A stretch of 64,000 bases of DNA from contig CM018052.1 in assembly GCA_008638375.1 (NCBI GenBank), positions 5,864,506 to 5,928,505 on the forward strand, written 5' to 3'. The stretch is from Nyssa sinensis (Eukaryota; Streptophyta; Magnoliopsida; Cornales; Nyssaceae). Positions 1 to 11,069 of this stretch are shown in pieces. The notes under the pieces were generated by a model that worked only from the letters and a program-made list of their open reading frames with translations, ran no database searches and had not been told where the DNA came from. The stretch's first letter is position 1. Each line of letters opens with the position of its first letter. The position numbers were made by a program, and so were the translations under genes.

Positions 1-761
1 GGACCAAGTTTTCAAGATCATTTACAAGTTCCAGATGGGCCAATCAAGGAAGCAATGCAAAGTGCAAAAAAACGCTAATTGGGTGATTTTCGGACAGTTT
101 CAACTTCGCTTCGTAATCTGGGCATAACTCTCTCATCCAAGCTCCGATTGAGATGATTCAAGATTCTATGGAAAGCCAAGAAATATTTCTACAACTTTCA
201 TGTTTTGATTTTTCTAAGATTCAGGCTGAATTAAGGTCAAAATCAGGCTTGAAATTGTTGCACTTGCACTAATGACGTTTTGGCTGCGCGAACTTTTACT
301 TATTTAGTGGATTTCTGTTAATTAGTTTTTGACGGTAGTTTAGGATGCTTTGGGCCTGAAGATGTTCAGCCTATATCTTTTATTTAATGTAGGCCTTATT
401 CGACCCTAGGGTTTCATAGAGTGTTTCAAAAAAAGAACTTGTAGCCGTATTTGGCAGATGATGATTATTTAGTAAATTGGGAGAATATTTTCTCTACGGT
501 TCTTTGAGAACTATTTGAACTTATCGGGATTTCCCGTGGCATTCACCAACGACTTATCAAACGGATTTCCACCAACGTTTGTGGCATCTTCCTTATACCA
601 AGGTTCTTGTTTCACACTAAACAATAGGTTGAGGTCATATATACCGCGGTTCTTGTTTGTCGTAAACAACGGGTCAAGGTCTATCATTCAGAACTGATTG
701 TGGAACGATCTTGGAATCCTTTTCGATGTCGAGTCTCGTTATTTTGGCGGGGTTCCCATCA
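1..761 (+). mobile_element. 5' LTR of Gy1 (Ty3/gypsy), start cut off by window edge
   Basis: This is the left LTR of a degraded Ty3/gypsy element. It aligns by eye along its whole length with the 3' LTR at 10,182-11,069 (window base 1 corresponds to about 10,311) and with the solo LTR at 5,706-6,631. About 130 bases of its start lie outside the window. It ends in CATCA directly before a primer binding site. The small reading frames in it (for example 515-697) recur in all three LTR copies because they are parts of the LTR, not genes. Confidence 0.88.
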
Positions 762-763
762 TT

Positions 764-775
764 TGGTATCGGAGC
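764..775 (+). other. Primer binding site of Gy1 (initiator Met tRNA type)
   Basis: TGGTATCGGAGC lies two bases after the LTR end. It differs at one base from TGGTATCAGAGC, the site complementary to the 3' end of plant initiator tRNA-Met that primes minus-strand synthesis in many plant LTR retrotransposons. It fixes the LTR boundary and shows that the element runs on the + strand. Confidence 0.8.
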
Positions 776-1756
776 TCAGACTACAAATTAGGTCTAATCT
801 ATCCTTTTTAATTCTTGCATTAGATTATTACCCTTTAAAAATAAAAAATAAAAAAATTCAAAGCCGCAGCATCCTTCAAGCCGCTACTATTTTTTTTTTG
901 CTTTTTTTTTTTTTTTCTGTGTTGGAGTGCTGCTACTTCATCTTTCTTTTCTTCCTCTTGGTCCGACACTGCACTGCTCTTATTTTTTGTCTTAAAATTC
1001 ATCACTGGAAAAAAAAACAAAAAAAAATACTCCATTGAACCACCACGCTACTATTCCCAAAGCCGCAACAGCACCATTGTTGACCTTTTCTTTTCTTTTT
1101 CTCCAGTCGCCGTTGTTGACCTTTCTTCTTCTATTCAAGCCTGTCCCGCCCCTTTCTTTTCTTCACTTTTCCTGTTCTTTTCTTTTTTCTTTTTTTCTTT
1201 TCTTCTCTTCTTTCTTGCGCCGCACAGCAAAGCAACTTGTGCCGCTTTCGTTTTCTTTTCTTTTCTTTTTTCTCACTTCTGGTTGCCCTAGCCTAGCCGC
1301 AAACAAAAAAAAAAAAGAAGAGAGAGAGAGAGAGAGAACAAGAAGGGAAAAAAAAAAAAAAGACAGAAAGGAGTTCAAAAAGAAAAACAGAGTGCAGTAC
1401 AAAAAAAAAAAAAAGAACAATTGTTTGTTTTCATCCATTTTGGTTCCAATAAGCCCGAAAAATCAACCCGTGTTCCTTGTGTTCTTGTTTTTAAAACCTG
1501 AAATTCCTTTATGAGTTCTTGGTGAATTGTTGCAGGAAATTTTGAGTATTGTTTGTTTAGTTTCAAAAGTACTGAAAAAGAAATTATCGAGTGGAAAAAG
1601 GCAAGAGTGGTGAGAACATTAGAGGGTTCAAAGCCATGTATTTTTGAGTGAAACATGAGTGTAGAGTGATTCACATTCTTGAGTGTAAACACGTAAGGGA
1701 GAACATTGTGAGGTCCTTTTTTTCTTTTTCTTTTTTAACTTTGTTTTGCAGGAAAC
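776..1756 (+). other. Untranslated leader of Gy1 with pyrimidine then purine tracts
   Basis: Between the primer site and gag there is no supported gene. About 890-1,275 is strongly pyrimidine-rich (runs of TTTTC, CTTTT). About 1,303-1,415 is strongly purine-rich, with a GA run near 1,320 and A runs. Frames at 700-1,038, 1,035-1,514 and 1,163-1,438 are low-complexity readings of these tracts. Confidence 0.65.
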
Positions 1757-2060
1757 ATGTCTCACAATAGTGCTAAGAGCATTGCTGAAGATGCTATGAC
1801 TCTGGCTGATCCAAAAGTGTTTATGGAGGCCATGATGAGTGAGATGCGGCATGTGATAAGGTTGGAACTGGAACAGGTTCACGAACGGATAGATCAGATG
1901 GAGGGTGCACGTGAGAGGCAGCCACAAAACGTCCCTAATCTGCGTAGAAGGGAAAGAGTTCAACCGAGGGAAGTGAAAGTTGAAGATGAAGAGCCTTATG
2001 GAGCTGCTTTTGATGGAGAAGATGATCGGGATTCTGTTGTTGGTAGTAGGAGACATGGAG
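1757..2060 (+). pseudogene. Gag N-terminal part of Gy1, cut by insertion A
   Basis: About 100 codons from ATG at 1,757, starting MSHNSAKSIAEDAM. A Met/Glu-rich helical stretch (MEAMMSEMRHVIRLELEQVH) is followed by an acidic linker with DGEDDRD. This is the style of the N-terminus of plant Ty3/gypsy gag. The frame is interrupted after base 2,060 by insertion A, and gag resumes at 8,239 beyond the second copy of the 5-bp duplication. Joining the two halves gives a one-base frame mismatch, so the gene had probably decayed as well as been split. A capsid-type role is inferred from the downstream zinc-knuckle half. Confidence 0.75.
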
Positions 2061-2859
2061 TGTCACATCCCAAACCTCACCCTACGCGGATGTCGAGGAC
2101 GTGAAGCCAGTTAACCGCCTTGCTGATTTGCCGACCGACAATGCGACCAACCAAACGCAAATTTCTAAACTTACTGATGAATTGCATTCCAAATGTAGGG
2201 TCAGTGCAGCGGAATTTAAAAATTTTTCATCTCGGGAATGCAACTCGTTTATAAATACCATAGAGGTATGTACCACAGAGCAAGTCTAAAACCAGATAGT
2301 TAATAACTCTAACCACAGGGCACGTCTATAATCAGATATATAACACAAAGCAGATCTAATCTCTCTAGAGTACCATTACTAGGAGCCATGTCTCAATATC
2401 TAGTGCATATCAATCACATCAATCAAATCATGTCACTCACCTGAAAAACCAGATTCAATCCGCAAGAGTACAAGTCTCCACAAATCAATGCCATCAGATC
2501 CTTTACTTGGAATGCCACTCGGCCTATCCATGTCATATCATAGTGCCTTCTACTCCAATGGACACAAATCTTGAAAAATGTTAGGATAATGGGGTGAGCT
2601 TAAATATGCCCAGTGAGTAACACAGGTTCCTTGTCATGGGTTTCAAAACCCAGTTCTTTCTTACAAAGCATATGGAAGGTTTAGTCATTTCAAAAATAGC
2701 AGTTTTATAAATCCACTGGATACAGTTAAGTAGAATAAAACAGAACCGAACCAAACAGTATAAACAGATCAGAACAGAACAGATCATAACAAAACATAAC
2801 CAAACAGAACACAACACAACACAACAAATCAGAACAAAACAGTACATGATGCCAATATA

Positions 2860-3690
2860 TTAATCAGAGACACGAGCATATCATCAACTGAACGGAACAT
2901 AACAGAATTAAGCGGAAACAATATGTCAATCAGAGACAAAGGCATATCATGAACGGAATGGAACATAACAGAACTGAGCGGAAACAATATATCAATCAGA
3001 AACAAAGGTATATCATCAACGGAACGGAACATAACAGAACTGAGCAGAAACAATATATCAATCAGAAACAAAGGCATATCATCAATGGGACGGAACATAA
3101 CGGAACGGAACAGAAAAAAATATATCAATCAGAAACAAAGGCATATCATCAACGGAACGAAACATAACAGAACGGAGCGAAAATAATATATCAATCAGAA
3201 ACAAAGGCATATCATCAACAGAATGGAACATAATGGAACGGAGCGGAAACAATATGTCAATCAGAAACAAAGGCATACCATCAACGGAACAGAACATAAC
3301 GGAACGGAGCGAAAACAATATGTCAATCAGAAACAAAGGCATATCATCAACGGAACGGAACATAACGGAACGGAGTGAAAACAATATGTCAATCAGAAAC
3401 AAAGGCATATCATCAATGGAATGGAACATAACGGAACGAAGCGGAAACAATATATCAATTAGAGACAAAGGCATATCATCAATGGGACGGAACGTAACGA
3501 AATTGAACGGAAACAATATATCGATCAGAGACAAAGGCATATCATCAACGGAACGGAACATAACAAAACTGTGTGAAAAAAATATATCCATCAGAGACAA
3601 AGGCATATCGTTAACAGAACGGAACATAACGGAACTGAGCAAAACAATATATCAGTCAGAGACAAAGGCATATCATCAACGGAATGTAGG
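2860..3690. repeat. 66-bp tandem array in unit A (about 13 copies)
   Basis: The core TCAATCAGAAACAAAGGCAT recurs at steps of 66 (one 67), for example near 2,992, 3,058, 3,125, 3,191, 3,257, 3,323 and 3,389. Because 66 is a multiple of 3, frames stay open on both strands: 3,233-3,697 on + and 3,082-3,642 on -, the latter a 22-residue repeat around DDMPLFLIDILF. Related but more diverged arrays sit at the same place in C1 and E, so this is LTR satellite-like sequence rather than a gene. Confidence 0.85.
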
Positions 3691-4249
3691 CAAATAAATC
3701 AAATAATATAATAGGTCAGTATTGAGCAGAACATAACAAAACAAAACCAGAACAGACCATATAACAAAACAGAGTAGACCCAAATAGAACAGGAAAGCAG
3801 GACAGGACAAAATCATGCCACGTGTAATGCAGTATAAAGAGTATGCATTTAAATATATGCATTTGAACAAAATAGCATATAAAATGGTACAGTGTATGAA
3901 GATACAATATCTAGATAGTGTAACTTATACACCAAGTCAGAAGTTCCAAGTTACTCACAAACTTTACGCTATTCTCCTTGTACAAATAATCTGATAACCT
4001 CCAGATACGTCAGGTACCTCCATGCATATCCTGAATAATCATCATCAATCACAGACAGATCAGAATTCATCCATTCATGACTTATTCACCTAGGCATTTA
4101 TCGGATTACCTAAGGTAGCCTAGTAGCCTACTACCCTTTCATTGGGCTTCATCTAAGGCTATTACAGTCTTTACTTAGGCTTAGTAGTCATCAGGATTGT
4201 AATCTAAGTCATTTAGACTTCAGTCGTTATCAGTTAAGTACTTATTTAA

Positions 4250-5280
4250 CCTTAGGGGCAAAACGATAATTTTACCATTCTTGTCCCGGATCCTGTCGTG
4301 GTCCTCAGAATAGCCCACATATCTTAAATATAAGATTCTAAGTCTTTTGGACTCAAATTGTTATCAGTTAAGTACTTATTTAACCTCAGGGGTAAAATGG
4401 TAAATTTACCATTCTTCTCCCGGACCCTGTCGTGGTCCTCAGAATATCCCATATATCTCACATATAGATTTTTAAGTCCTTTGGAGTTCAGTTGGTATCT
4501 GCTTTTGATTATCGGGACACATCAGTCATTTCTCATTTTATACGTTGACTGTTCCGAAGTCTTATTTAGCCCTTCGATTTTCATAATTATGCTTATGACA
4601 ATTTGTCATATTAGATTGGCCTTTATTCAACCTCTACTTTGCACTTACCGTGCTCAGGGGTATTTTGGTCATTTTATGTTTTATGTAATTCTGACCCTGA
4701 TTCATCATTTAATCATGTGTACAGTTTCACGAGTGTCTGGGCTTCTATCGGTATCAATTTCGTCCCATTTGGACTTTATTTGGACTTCGTATAGCATTAG
4801 GGCATTTTGGTAATTTCACATGCCATAGCTAAATTTCGGGACCTCAGTTCATCAAATGGACCACACCATTAGGTCCATAGTGTCCGACATAGTTAGATTG
4901 GACCATCTTTTGTGTTTAATTGGCCTTGGGTATCATTAGGGGCAATACAGTCATTTACCATTTGCGTGTCTGTATTTTTTGGAACTTGGTTTCAAAAATT
5001 GGACTTCACCGTTGAGTCCAGAATGCCCAACGTAATCAAAATAGACTATTTTTTATTTTTATTTGGCCCTAGGTATCATTAAGGGCAGTACAATCATTTA
5101 CCACTTGCGTGTCTGTATTTTTCGGGACTTAATTTCTCAAATCGGACTCCACCATTGAGTTCGGAATGCCCAAATTAGTAGAAATACACTATTTACTTAT
5201 TTAATTCGGACTTCGTTTGACGTATTTAGTGTCCAAGGGTAAAATAGTAATTTTACCCAATTAATAAAATAATTAAAATA
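4250..5280 (-). repeat. Tandem sub-repeats of unit A (134-bp and about 145-bp types)
   Basis: Two copies of the 134-bp sub-repeat (phrase around GGGGYAAAAYGRTAA near 4,256 and 4,390) precede several copies of a longer type marked by a GAGTCCRGAATGCCCAA-like phrase. Both types are shared with B, C1 and E in inverted orientation, which supports placing A on the minus strand. The short frame at 4,358-4,813 lies in these repeats and is not a gene. Confidence 0.6.
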
Positions 5281-5705
5281 ATTATTTTATTATTTATTTA
5301 TTTTCCAGGGGCTCATTTGCATTAATTTTTTTAGAAGCTGGGCCAGAATATAATTATTCAGAACATGTTGGGGTCAAATTTGAATTCAAGAATTTTTGGG
5401 GGTCAAAATGTAATTTTCAAGAATCATTCAAAATAAACCAGAGGGTTTAGTCTATTTTGAACTGAATCGGCCTTAATTGTACTGAACCAACTGGTTCGGC
5501 CGATTTACTCCATCACGCTAATGTCACGATGACATCAGCCCTAATTGATTTTAAAATCTAAAACGTTTTGCCTAAAACGACGTAGTTTCAGTTTAATGGT
5601 TTTAACCGTTTCTCAGTCGGGTCGGGGCCCGACCCGAAACCCGGTCCATAACCCGTCCCTTGACTATTCATCTTCCCCAACGTTAGGGTTACTATAGCCC
5701 TAGTT

Positions 5706-6631
5706 TGATACAAATCATAGCACAACTTCAAGGGATCCAGTTTAAGTCCCAATTGGGCCGGTTACGAGAGCACGAGCAAGGAAGTTTAAGGATGTACTCA
5801 ACGGATTGATTCAAGAGGCATGGACCGAGGAAAATTCGTGGAGGCCCATTGAGCATGAACCATGTGGGCAACAAAGATTAATCAACATGATTCAAGTTCG
5901 AGAAGAATCTGGCCAAGGCTAAGCTTAAATTGGCAAAAACACTAATTGAGCGATTCTCGCACAGTTTCAACGTCGCTTCGTAATCTGGGCATAACTCTCT
6001 CATCCGAGCTTAGATTGAGATGATTCAAGATGCTATGAAAATCCAAGGAATAGTTCTACAACTTTCATGTTTTGAGGTTTCCGAGATTCAGGTTTCATCA
6101 AGGTCGAAATCGGGTTTGAAGTTGTTGTACCTGCACTGATGACGTTTTTGGCTGCGCAAAATTCTAACTTAATTAGTGGGTTTCTTTTATTATTTTATTT
6201 GGTAGTTTAGGATGTTTAGGCCTAAAAATGTTTAGCCCATATCTTTTATTTAATGTAGGCCTTATTCGGCCCTAGGGTTTCGTAGAATGTTTTAAAAAAA
6301 ACTTGTAGCCGCATTTGGCAGAAAACAATGATTCAGTAAAATTGTGAGAGTATTTTCTCTACGGTTCTTTGAAGAACTATCTGAACTTATCGGGATTTCC
6401 CGTGGCGTTCACCAACGACTTATCAAACGGATTTCCACCACCGTTTGTGGTGTCTTCCTTATACCGAGGTTCTTGTTTCGCACTAAACAACGAGTTGAGG
6501 TCATATATACCAAGGTTCTTGTTTGTCGTATACAACGGGTCGAGGTCTTTCATTCAGATCTGATTGTAAAATGATCTTGGATTCTTCTTTTCGTTGTCGG
6601 GTCTCGTTATTTCTTGGCGAGGTTCACATCA
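5706..6631 (+). mobile_element. Solo LTR of the Gy1 family nested in unit A
   Basis: A complete LTR of 926 bp, from TGATACAAATC to CACATCA, flanked by the duplication TAGTT (5,701-5,705 and 6,632-6,636). Both flanks belong to unit A. It matches the Gy1 LTRs, but it keeps about 120 bp of U3 that the Gy1 3' LTR has lost. A single LTR with intact duplications and no internal region is the product of LTR-LTR recombination. Confidence 0.88.
5709..5922 (+). pseudogene. C-terminal tail of gypsy pol encoded inside the LTR (U3)
   Basis: A frame starting just inside the LTR reads about 70 codons to TAA at 5,920-5,922, with one internal TAA near 5,745. Its middle reads PVTRARARKFKDVLNGLIQE, a basic tail that follows the integrase in several plant Ty3/gypsy lineages. 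The Gy1 3' LTR holds a shorter version (MRARARKFKDVL near 10,240) in frame with the pol remnant before it. The polyprotein of this family therefore probably ended inside U3 of the 3' LTR. Confidence 0.6.
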
Positions 6632-7738
6632 TAGTTGCATAAATTTTTGTTTTTCAATTTCGTGGTGTTTTGGCCCTCTAATTCCTCTGCTTTCCACCCC
6701 AAATGGTTTCTGGAAGCCCAAGGATTTTTTTGGCATTCATTCCATGGATCGAAATGGATCAAACGTTGGATTTTCTCACTATCGTCATGGTCTGTAATAG
6801 GCTCGGTTTGAGCTTGTTTCTGAACCATTTTAGGTGTTTTTTGGCTTGTTGTAACCGTGTAATCATGGGGATCAATATTTCATTCATAAAACCGAGATTG
6901 AGGTTCGGTTTGAGATATCCCAAATCAGACCCGTGACCTACAACTCAACGGTGCTCTATGGTCTTAGGGCCATTTGGTCTGGTTCTTGTTGCAGTGAAAT
7001 CCCTACATCACCTAGTTCAGGTCTAAGCAATCCAAAATTAGTTTGGCTTGGGTCGAATCAGACCTGCTGCATAGAAGGTCTATCAATGGCGGATTCTCTA
7101 GTTTAGGGTTCTTCAAGCCCTATTGGCCTTCTTAATTAATTTATAATAGTCCTTAGGTGTCACAGTAGCTCATGCATGCAGTTTAGGCTCCTCAAAAGAC
7201 TGAAATAGTAAACAAAACTAAAATGGAAAAATTCAGGGTTTTTGGTGTTTATGCCTTGGTCGACCCCTTTTTTCTCCTAAGCTCGATTTGGCTCCTTCAT
7301 GGCTCACCACTAAGCTTCTTTGTCGACCCAGCCATGCAGGTAGTCCAGCCCCCTTCCTCTTTGTGCACCTCCATGCACACACAATTTCTCACACACCATT
7401 ACACACACTTGTATTCACACAAAATTTGTCTTTCACCTGGACCCTCTCTTATACGTACATACAGCTTAAGGCATACACTCACTATATTCAGCACACACAC
7501 ACACACTTGCTTGGAGTGTCCTAAAGTGTATGATTTATACATAAGATTGCATACCTATACATATACATCTATGTATGTATGTACATCAAAGAGGTGGCTG
7601 AATAATCAGAGGGTGGTGTGAGCTGATTCAGTTAATGATGAGGGGTTTGCATGTATGGCCATTGGCCAATTTGGGTGGTGGACTTGGTTAGATTGGGTTC
7701 ATATACAAATTGGTTGCATATCTAGACACAAAAATGCT

Positions 7739-7813
7739 AGCAGCCTACTTGGTAATTTTTTGGGTAACAAGAATCTTGCCCCACTTGGTCAAGGGTTCAA
7801 ATCCTCTTGGCCT
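7739..7813 (+). other. tRNA-like module in unit A (antisense to the LTR)
   Basis: CAGCCTACTTGG resembles a pol III A box and GGTTCAAATCC matches the B-box consensus, about 50 bases apart. Equivalent modules lie at the same place in B, D, E and F, always antisense to the LTR. It does not fold convincingly as a tRNA and is not called as one. It is probably an old tRNA or SINE-head fragment captured by the ancestral LTR. Confidence 0.55.
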
Positions 7814-8238
7814 CACTTTTGGGTATTTTTCCACATTTTGGGCTTAGGCCCTATTTGGTTGGCGTAGAATTCCGTTTTGGCCAATTTCCATCATATTTTC
7901 TATTCTAGTGCTCTTTTTACAAAATGGTTTCTTCTGAGGGTTTCATATTTCAATTAGCTTCAATGTCAAAGGCCCCATGTCGGTTATTATTCATTTGTGG
8001 CTATCATAGTTTGCTAATTCGAGTTTCCACAGTGTTAAAATGACATCATTTCACCTAATTGATTGGTAATTAGGTTCGGGTATTACACCCTCTTCTCCAG
8101 ACATGTTTAATTTTTTTATTGGTCTATCGTGACCATCTAGAGATTCCCGATTAATTTCCTTAATCATTCTCTATGTCAGTTCTAATTAATAATTAGCAAA
8201 TTAATTATTAATTAGTCAGGTCAGGGTGTTACATGGAG

Positions 8239-9531
8239 GGTGGTTTAGAGAAGTCTGGAAACTTGGGTGGTATTAAGATGAAGATTTTGTCATTTCAAGA
8301 TAGATCCGATCCTGAAGCATACCTTGAGTGGGAGAAGAAGATGGAGTTCGTATTTGACTGCCACAACTATTCTGAAGCAAAGAAGGAAAAATTAGCTGTG
8401 ATTGAATTTTCTGACTATGCTATTACTTGGTGGGATCAGCTTGTTATAAACAGAAGGCGGAATAGAGAACGACGAATAGACACATGGGAGGAGATGTAAA
8501 CAGTGATGAGGAAGCGGTTCGTTCCAAGTTACTACTACCGAGAGTTGTACAAAAAGCTACATGGTCTTAGACAGGGAAGCTGGAGTGTAGAGGATTACTA
8601 CAAGGAGATGGAGATTGGTATGATCTGAGCTAATGTTGAGGAAGATCGAGAGGCTACAATTGCTAGGTTTTTACTTGGATTAAACTAGGAAATCCAAGAT
8701 AAGGTAGAGATGCAGCATTATGTGGAGTTGGAAGATATGGTGCACATGGCCATCAAAGTGGAACAACTACTCAATCGGAGGGTTGGGTCACGTGCAGCCC
8801 ATGACTTCAGTTCTACCTCTTGGAAACCGAGTTCTACCAAGCAGATGGACAAGTCACAAGCGTCCAAATCCGAGCCGAAGTCCGCGAACACCAGCCACGT
8901 TCCTCAAGGTAAAACCGACACTTCTACCTCTAGGAATCGTGACATTAAATGTTTTAAATGTCAAGGCAAGGGACACATAGCCAGTCAATGTCCAAACAAG
9001 CAGGTCATGGTGTTGCAAGGCAATGGTGAAATTGTGATCGACAATAAAGCTTCTGACATCGACGACATGCCACTATTGGAGGACGTTTCTGTGGAGGAGT
9101 ATTTAGCCCCTGATGCATTGACATTGGTGGCAAGAAGGGCGTTGAGCTTGCAAGCAAAAGAAGTTGATGAAGTGCAGCGAGAGAACATCTTTCACACTAG
9201 GTGTTACATCAAGGACAAGGTATGTAGTGTGATTATTGATGGTGGTAGTTGTACTAATGTTGCAAGCGCAATTATGGTGAAAAAATTGGGACTACCCATG
9301 TTGAAGCACCTTAGACCTTACAAGTTGCAATGGTTGAATGATAGTGGTGAGATAAGGGTGAACAAGCAGGTGTTAATTTCCTTTCGAATCGATAAATACG
9401 AAGATGAAGTGTTGTGTGATGTAGTACCGATGCAAGCAGGACACTTATTGCTAGGGCGTCCATGGCAGTTTGATAGGCATGTGAAGCATGATGGCTTTAC
9501 GAACAAATACTCCTTTGTACTTGATCAATGA
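8239..9531 (+). pseudogene. Gag C-terminal part and aspartic protease of Gy1
   Basis: Continuation of Gy1 gag after insertion A. It has the capsid-like phrases DPEAYLEWEKKMEFVFDC and SDYAITWWDQL, then LEDMVHMAIKVEQ. A zinc knuckle CFKCQGKGHIASQC (CX2CX4HX4C, 8,950-8,991) follows, then a retroviral-type protease with the active-site phrase VIIDGGSCTNVAS (about 9,232-9,270) and LLLGRPWQFD. Three stops interrupt one frame: TAA 8,497, TGA 8,626 and TAG 8,686. The last two fit single C-to-T changes (CGA, CAG). After 8,710 the frame is open for 273 codons. The knuckle binds element RNA and the protease cuts the polyprotein. Non-functional here. Confidence 0.88.
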
Positions 9532-10170
9532 TCAATCACTCTTGTACTATTGACACCGCAGCAAGTATATGAGGATCAAGTGAGATTGCAAAAAGAGAGT
9601 GATCAGAAGAAAGAGAGTGAACAAAAGAAAAAGAGTGAAAATCAGAGAGAGGCCGAGAAAAATAAGAGAAAAAAAAACTCAAAATTCAGCCATTGAGAGG
9701 CAACCACTCAAAAGACTTTCTCTGCAAAAATGAGTGAAATTAAGCGAGCAATGTTTTCAAATCAACCGATGATTGTACTTTTGTACAAAGAGGCATTTCT
9801 AAACACTAACACACTTGACCTTGCTTCGCCTAGTTCTGTTGTTTCTCTTTTCCAAGAGTATGAGGATGTCTTTCCCAAGGAAACACCACGTGGGTTACAA
9901 TATGCAAAACAAGCCAACAAGGGGCGTCACAAACTGATTTTTGATCCCGGAGATTGGGTTTGGCGGCTTATGAGAAAATAGAGATTTTTGGCACAAAGAC
10001 GTCCCACATTGCTTCCACGAGGAGATGGTCATTTCCAAGTCCTAGAGCGCATTAATGACAACACTTACAAGCTAGAATTACCTAGTGAGTACAATGTAAA
10101 GGCTACTTTAAATGTTATTGACTTGAGTCCTTTTGATGTAGGTGATGATTTGAGGGCAAATCCTTTTTAA
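9532..10170 (+). pseudogene. Pol remnant of Gy1 with RT, RNase H and integrase core deleted
   Basis: After the protease comes a Lys/Glu-rich linker, then a short piece from the start of the RT region (LFQEYEDVFPKETPRGLQ, about 9,850-9,900). This is joined directly to the C-terminal end of the integrase region (DPGDWVWRLMRK, then FQVLERINDNTYKLELPSEY). The RT palm, RNase H and integrase catalytic core that should lie between are absent, implying a deletion of roughly 3 kb at about 9,900. Stops are present near 9,694 and at 9,979-9,981. The final TAA at 10,168 is followed in frame by codons that run into the LTR. Confidence 0.82.
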
Positions 10171-10181
10171 GAGGAGAGGAA
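10169..10181 (+). other. Polypurine tract of Gy1
   Basis: AAGAGGAGAGGAA ends exactly where the 3' LTR begins (TGATGCAAATC). The polypurine tract primes plus-strand synthesis and so marks the LTR start. A similar purine run near 10,276-10,295, inside the LTR, looks like a partial duplication or deletion scar. Confidence 0.75.
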
Positions 10182-11069
10182 TGATGCAAATCATAGCACA
10201 ACTTCAAGGGATCTAGTTCAAGTCCCAATTGGGCCGATTATGAGAGCTCGAGCAAGGAAGTTTAAAGATGTACTCTTTTTGAGGAGAGGGGGAATGATGG
10301 GCACCATGGCGGACCAAGTTTTAAAGATCCTTTACAAGTTCCAAATAGGCCAATCAAGGAAGCAATGCAAAGTGCAAAAAAACACTAATTGGGTGATTTT
10401 CGGACAGTTTCGATGTTGCTTCGTAATCTAGGCATAACTCTCTCATCCAAGCTCCGATTGAGATGATTTAAGATTCTATGGAAATCCAAGAAACAGTTCT
10501 ACAACTTTTATGTTTTGAGTTTTCTGAGATTCGGGCTGAATTAAAGTCAATATCGGGCTTGAAGTTGTTGCACCTACACTGATGACGTTTTGGCTGCGCG
10601 AACTTTTACTTATTTAGTGGATTTTTGTTAATTAGTTTTAGACAGTAGTTTAGGATGCTTTGGGCCTAAAGATGTTCAGCCTATATCTTTTATTTAATGT
10701 AGGCCTTATTCGGCCCTAGGGTTTCGTAGTGTTTCAAAAAAAGAACTTGTAGCCGCATTTGGCGGATGATGATTATTCAGTAAATTGGGAGAATATTTTC
10801 TCTACGGTTCTTTGAGAACTATTTGAACTTATCGGGATTTCCCATGGCGTTCACCAACGACTTATCAAATGAATTTCCACCACCGTTTGTGGCGTATTCC
10901 TTATACCAAGGTTCTTGTTTCACACTAAACAACGGGTTGAGGTCATATATACCGAGGTTATTGTTTGTCGTAAACAACGGGTCGAGGTCTGTCATTCAGA
11001 ACTGATTGTGGAACGATCTTGGAATCCTTTTCGTTGTCGAGTCTCATTATTTTGGTGGGGTTCGCATCA
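10182..11069 (+). mobile_element. 3' LTR of Gy1
   Basis: 888 bp from TGATGCAAATC to CGCATCA, similar throughout to the 5' LTR and the nested solo LTR. Compared with the solo LTR it lacks part of the coding U3 segment after RKFKDVL. In its place there is a second purine run and ATGATGGGCACC. The following bases (CAAAA, 11,070-11,074) would be the target duplication, but the partner lies outside the window. Confidence 0.87.

Larger units (their letters stand above)
2061..8233 (-). mobile_element. Giant LTR unit A (solo LTR, minus orientation) inserted in Gy1 gag
   Basis: The unit starts TGTCACATCC, ends GGGTGTTACA, and is flanked by the direct duplication TGGAG (2,056-2,060 and 8,234-8,238). 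TG...CA ends with a 5-bp duplication are the signature of LTR-integrase insertion. It is 6,173 bp with its own nested solo LTR and about 5.24 kb without. No protein domain belongs to it. Reverse-complemented, it matches B, C1 and E in order: TGTAACACCC end, tRNA-like module, arrays around TACCATTTTGCCCC, 66-bp array, GGGATGTGACA end. I call it a solo LTR; a large non-autonomous element (LARD) is the alternative. Confidence 0.75.

Noticed and set aside
700..1514. Overlapping frames on both strands in the Gy1 leader
   Set aside because: Low-complexity readings (poly-F/L/S and poly-K/E) of pyrimidine and purine tracts, with no domain or start context.
3082..3642. 186-residue minus-strand ORF with a 22-residue repeat
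   Set aside because: Arises from a 66-bp tandem array whose period is a multiple of three; the related arrays in other LTR copies are not open.
10240..10431. ORF starting MRARARKFKDVL
   Set aside because: It is the end of the gypsy pol frame running into the 3' LTR, not a separate gene.
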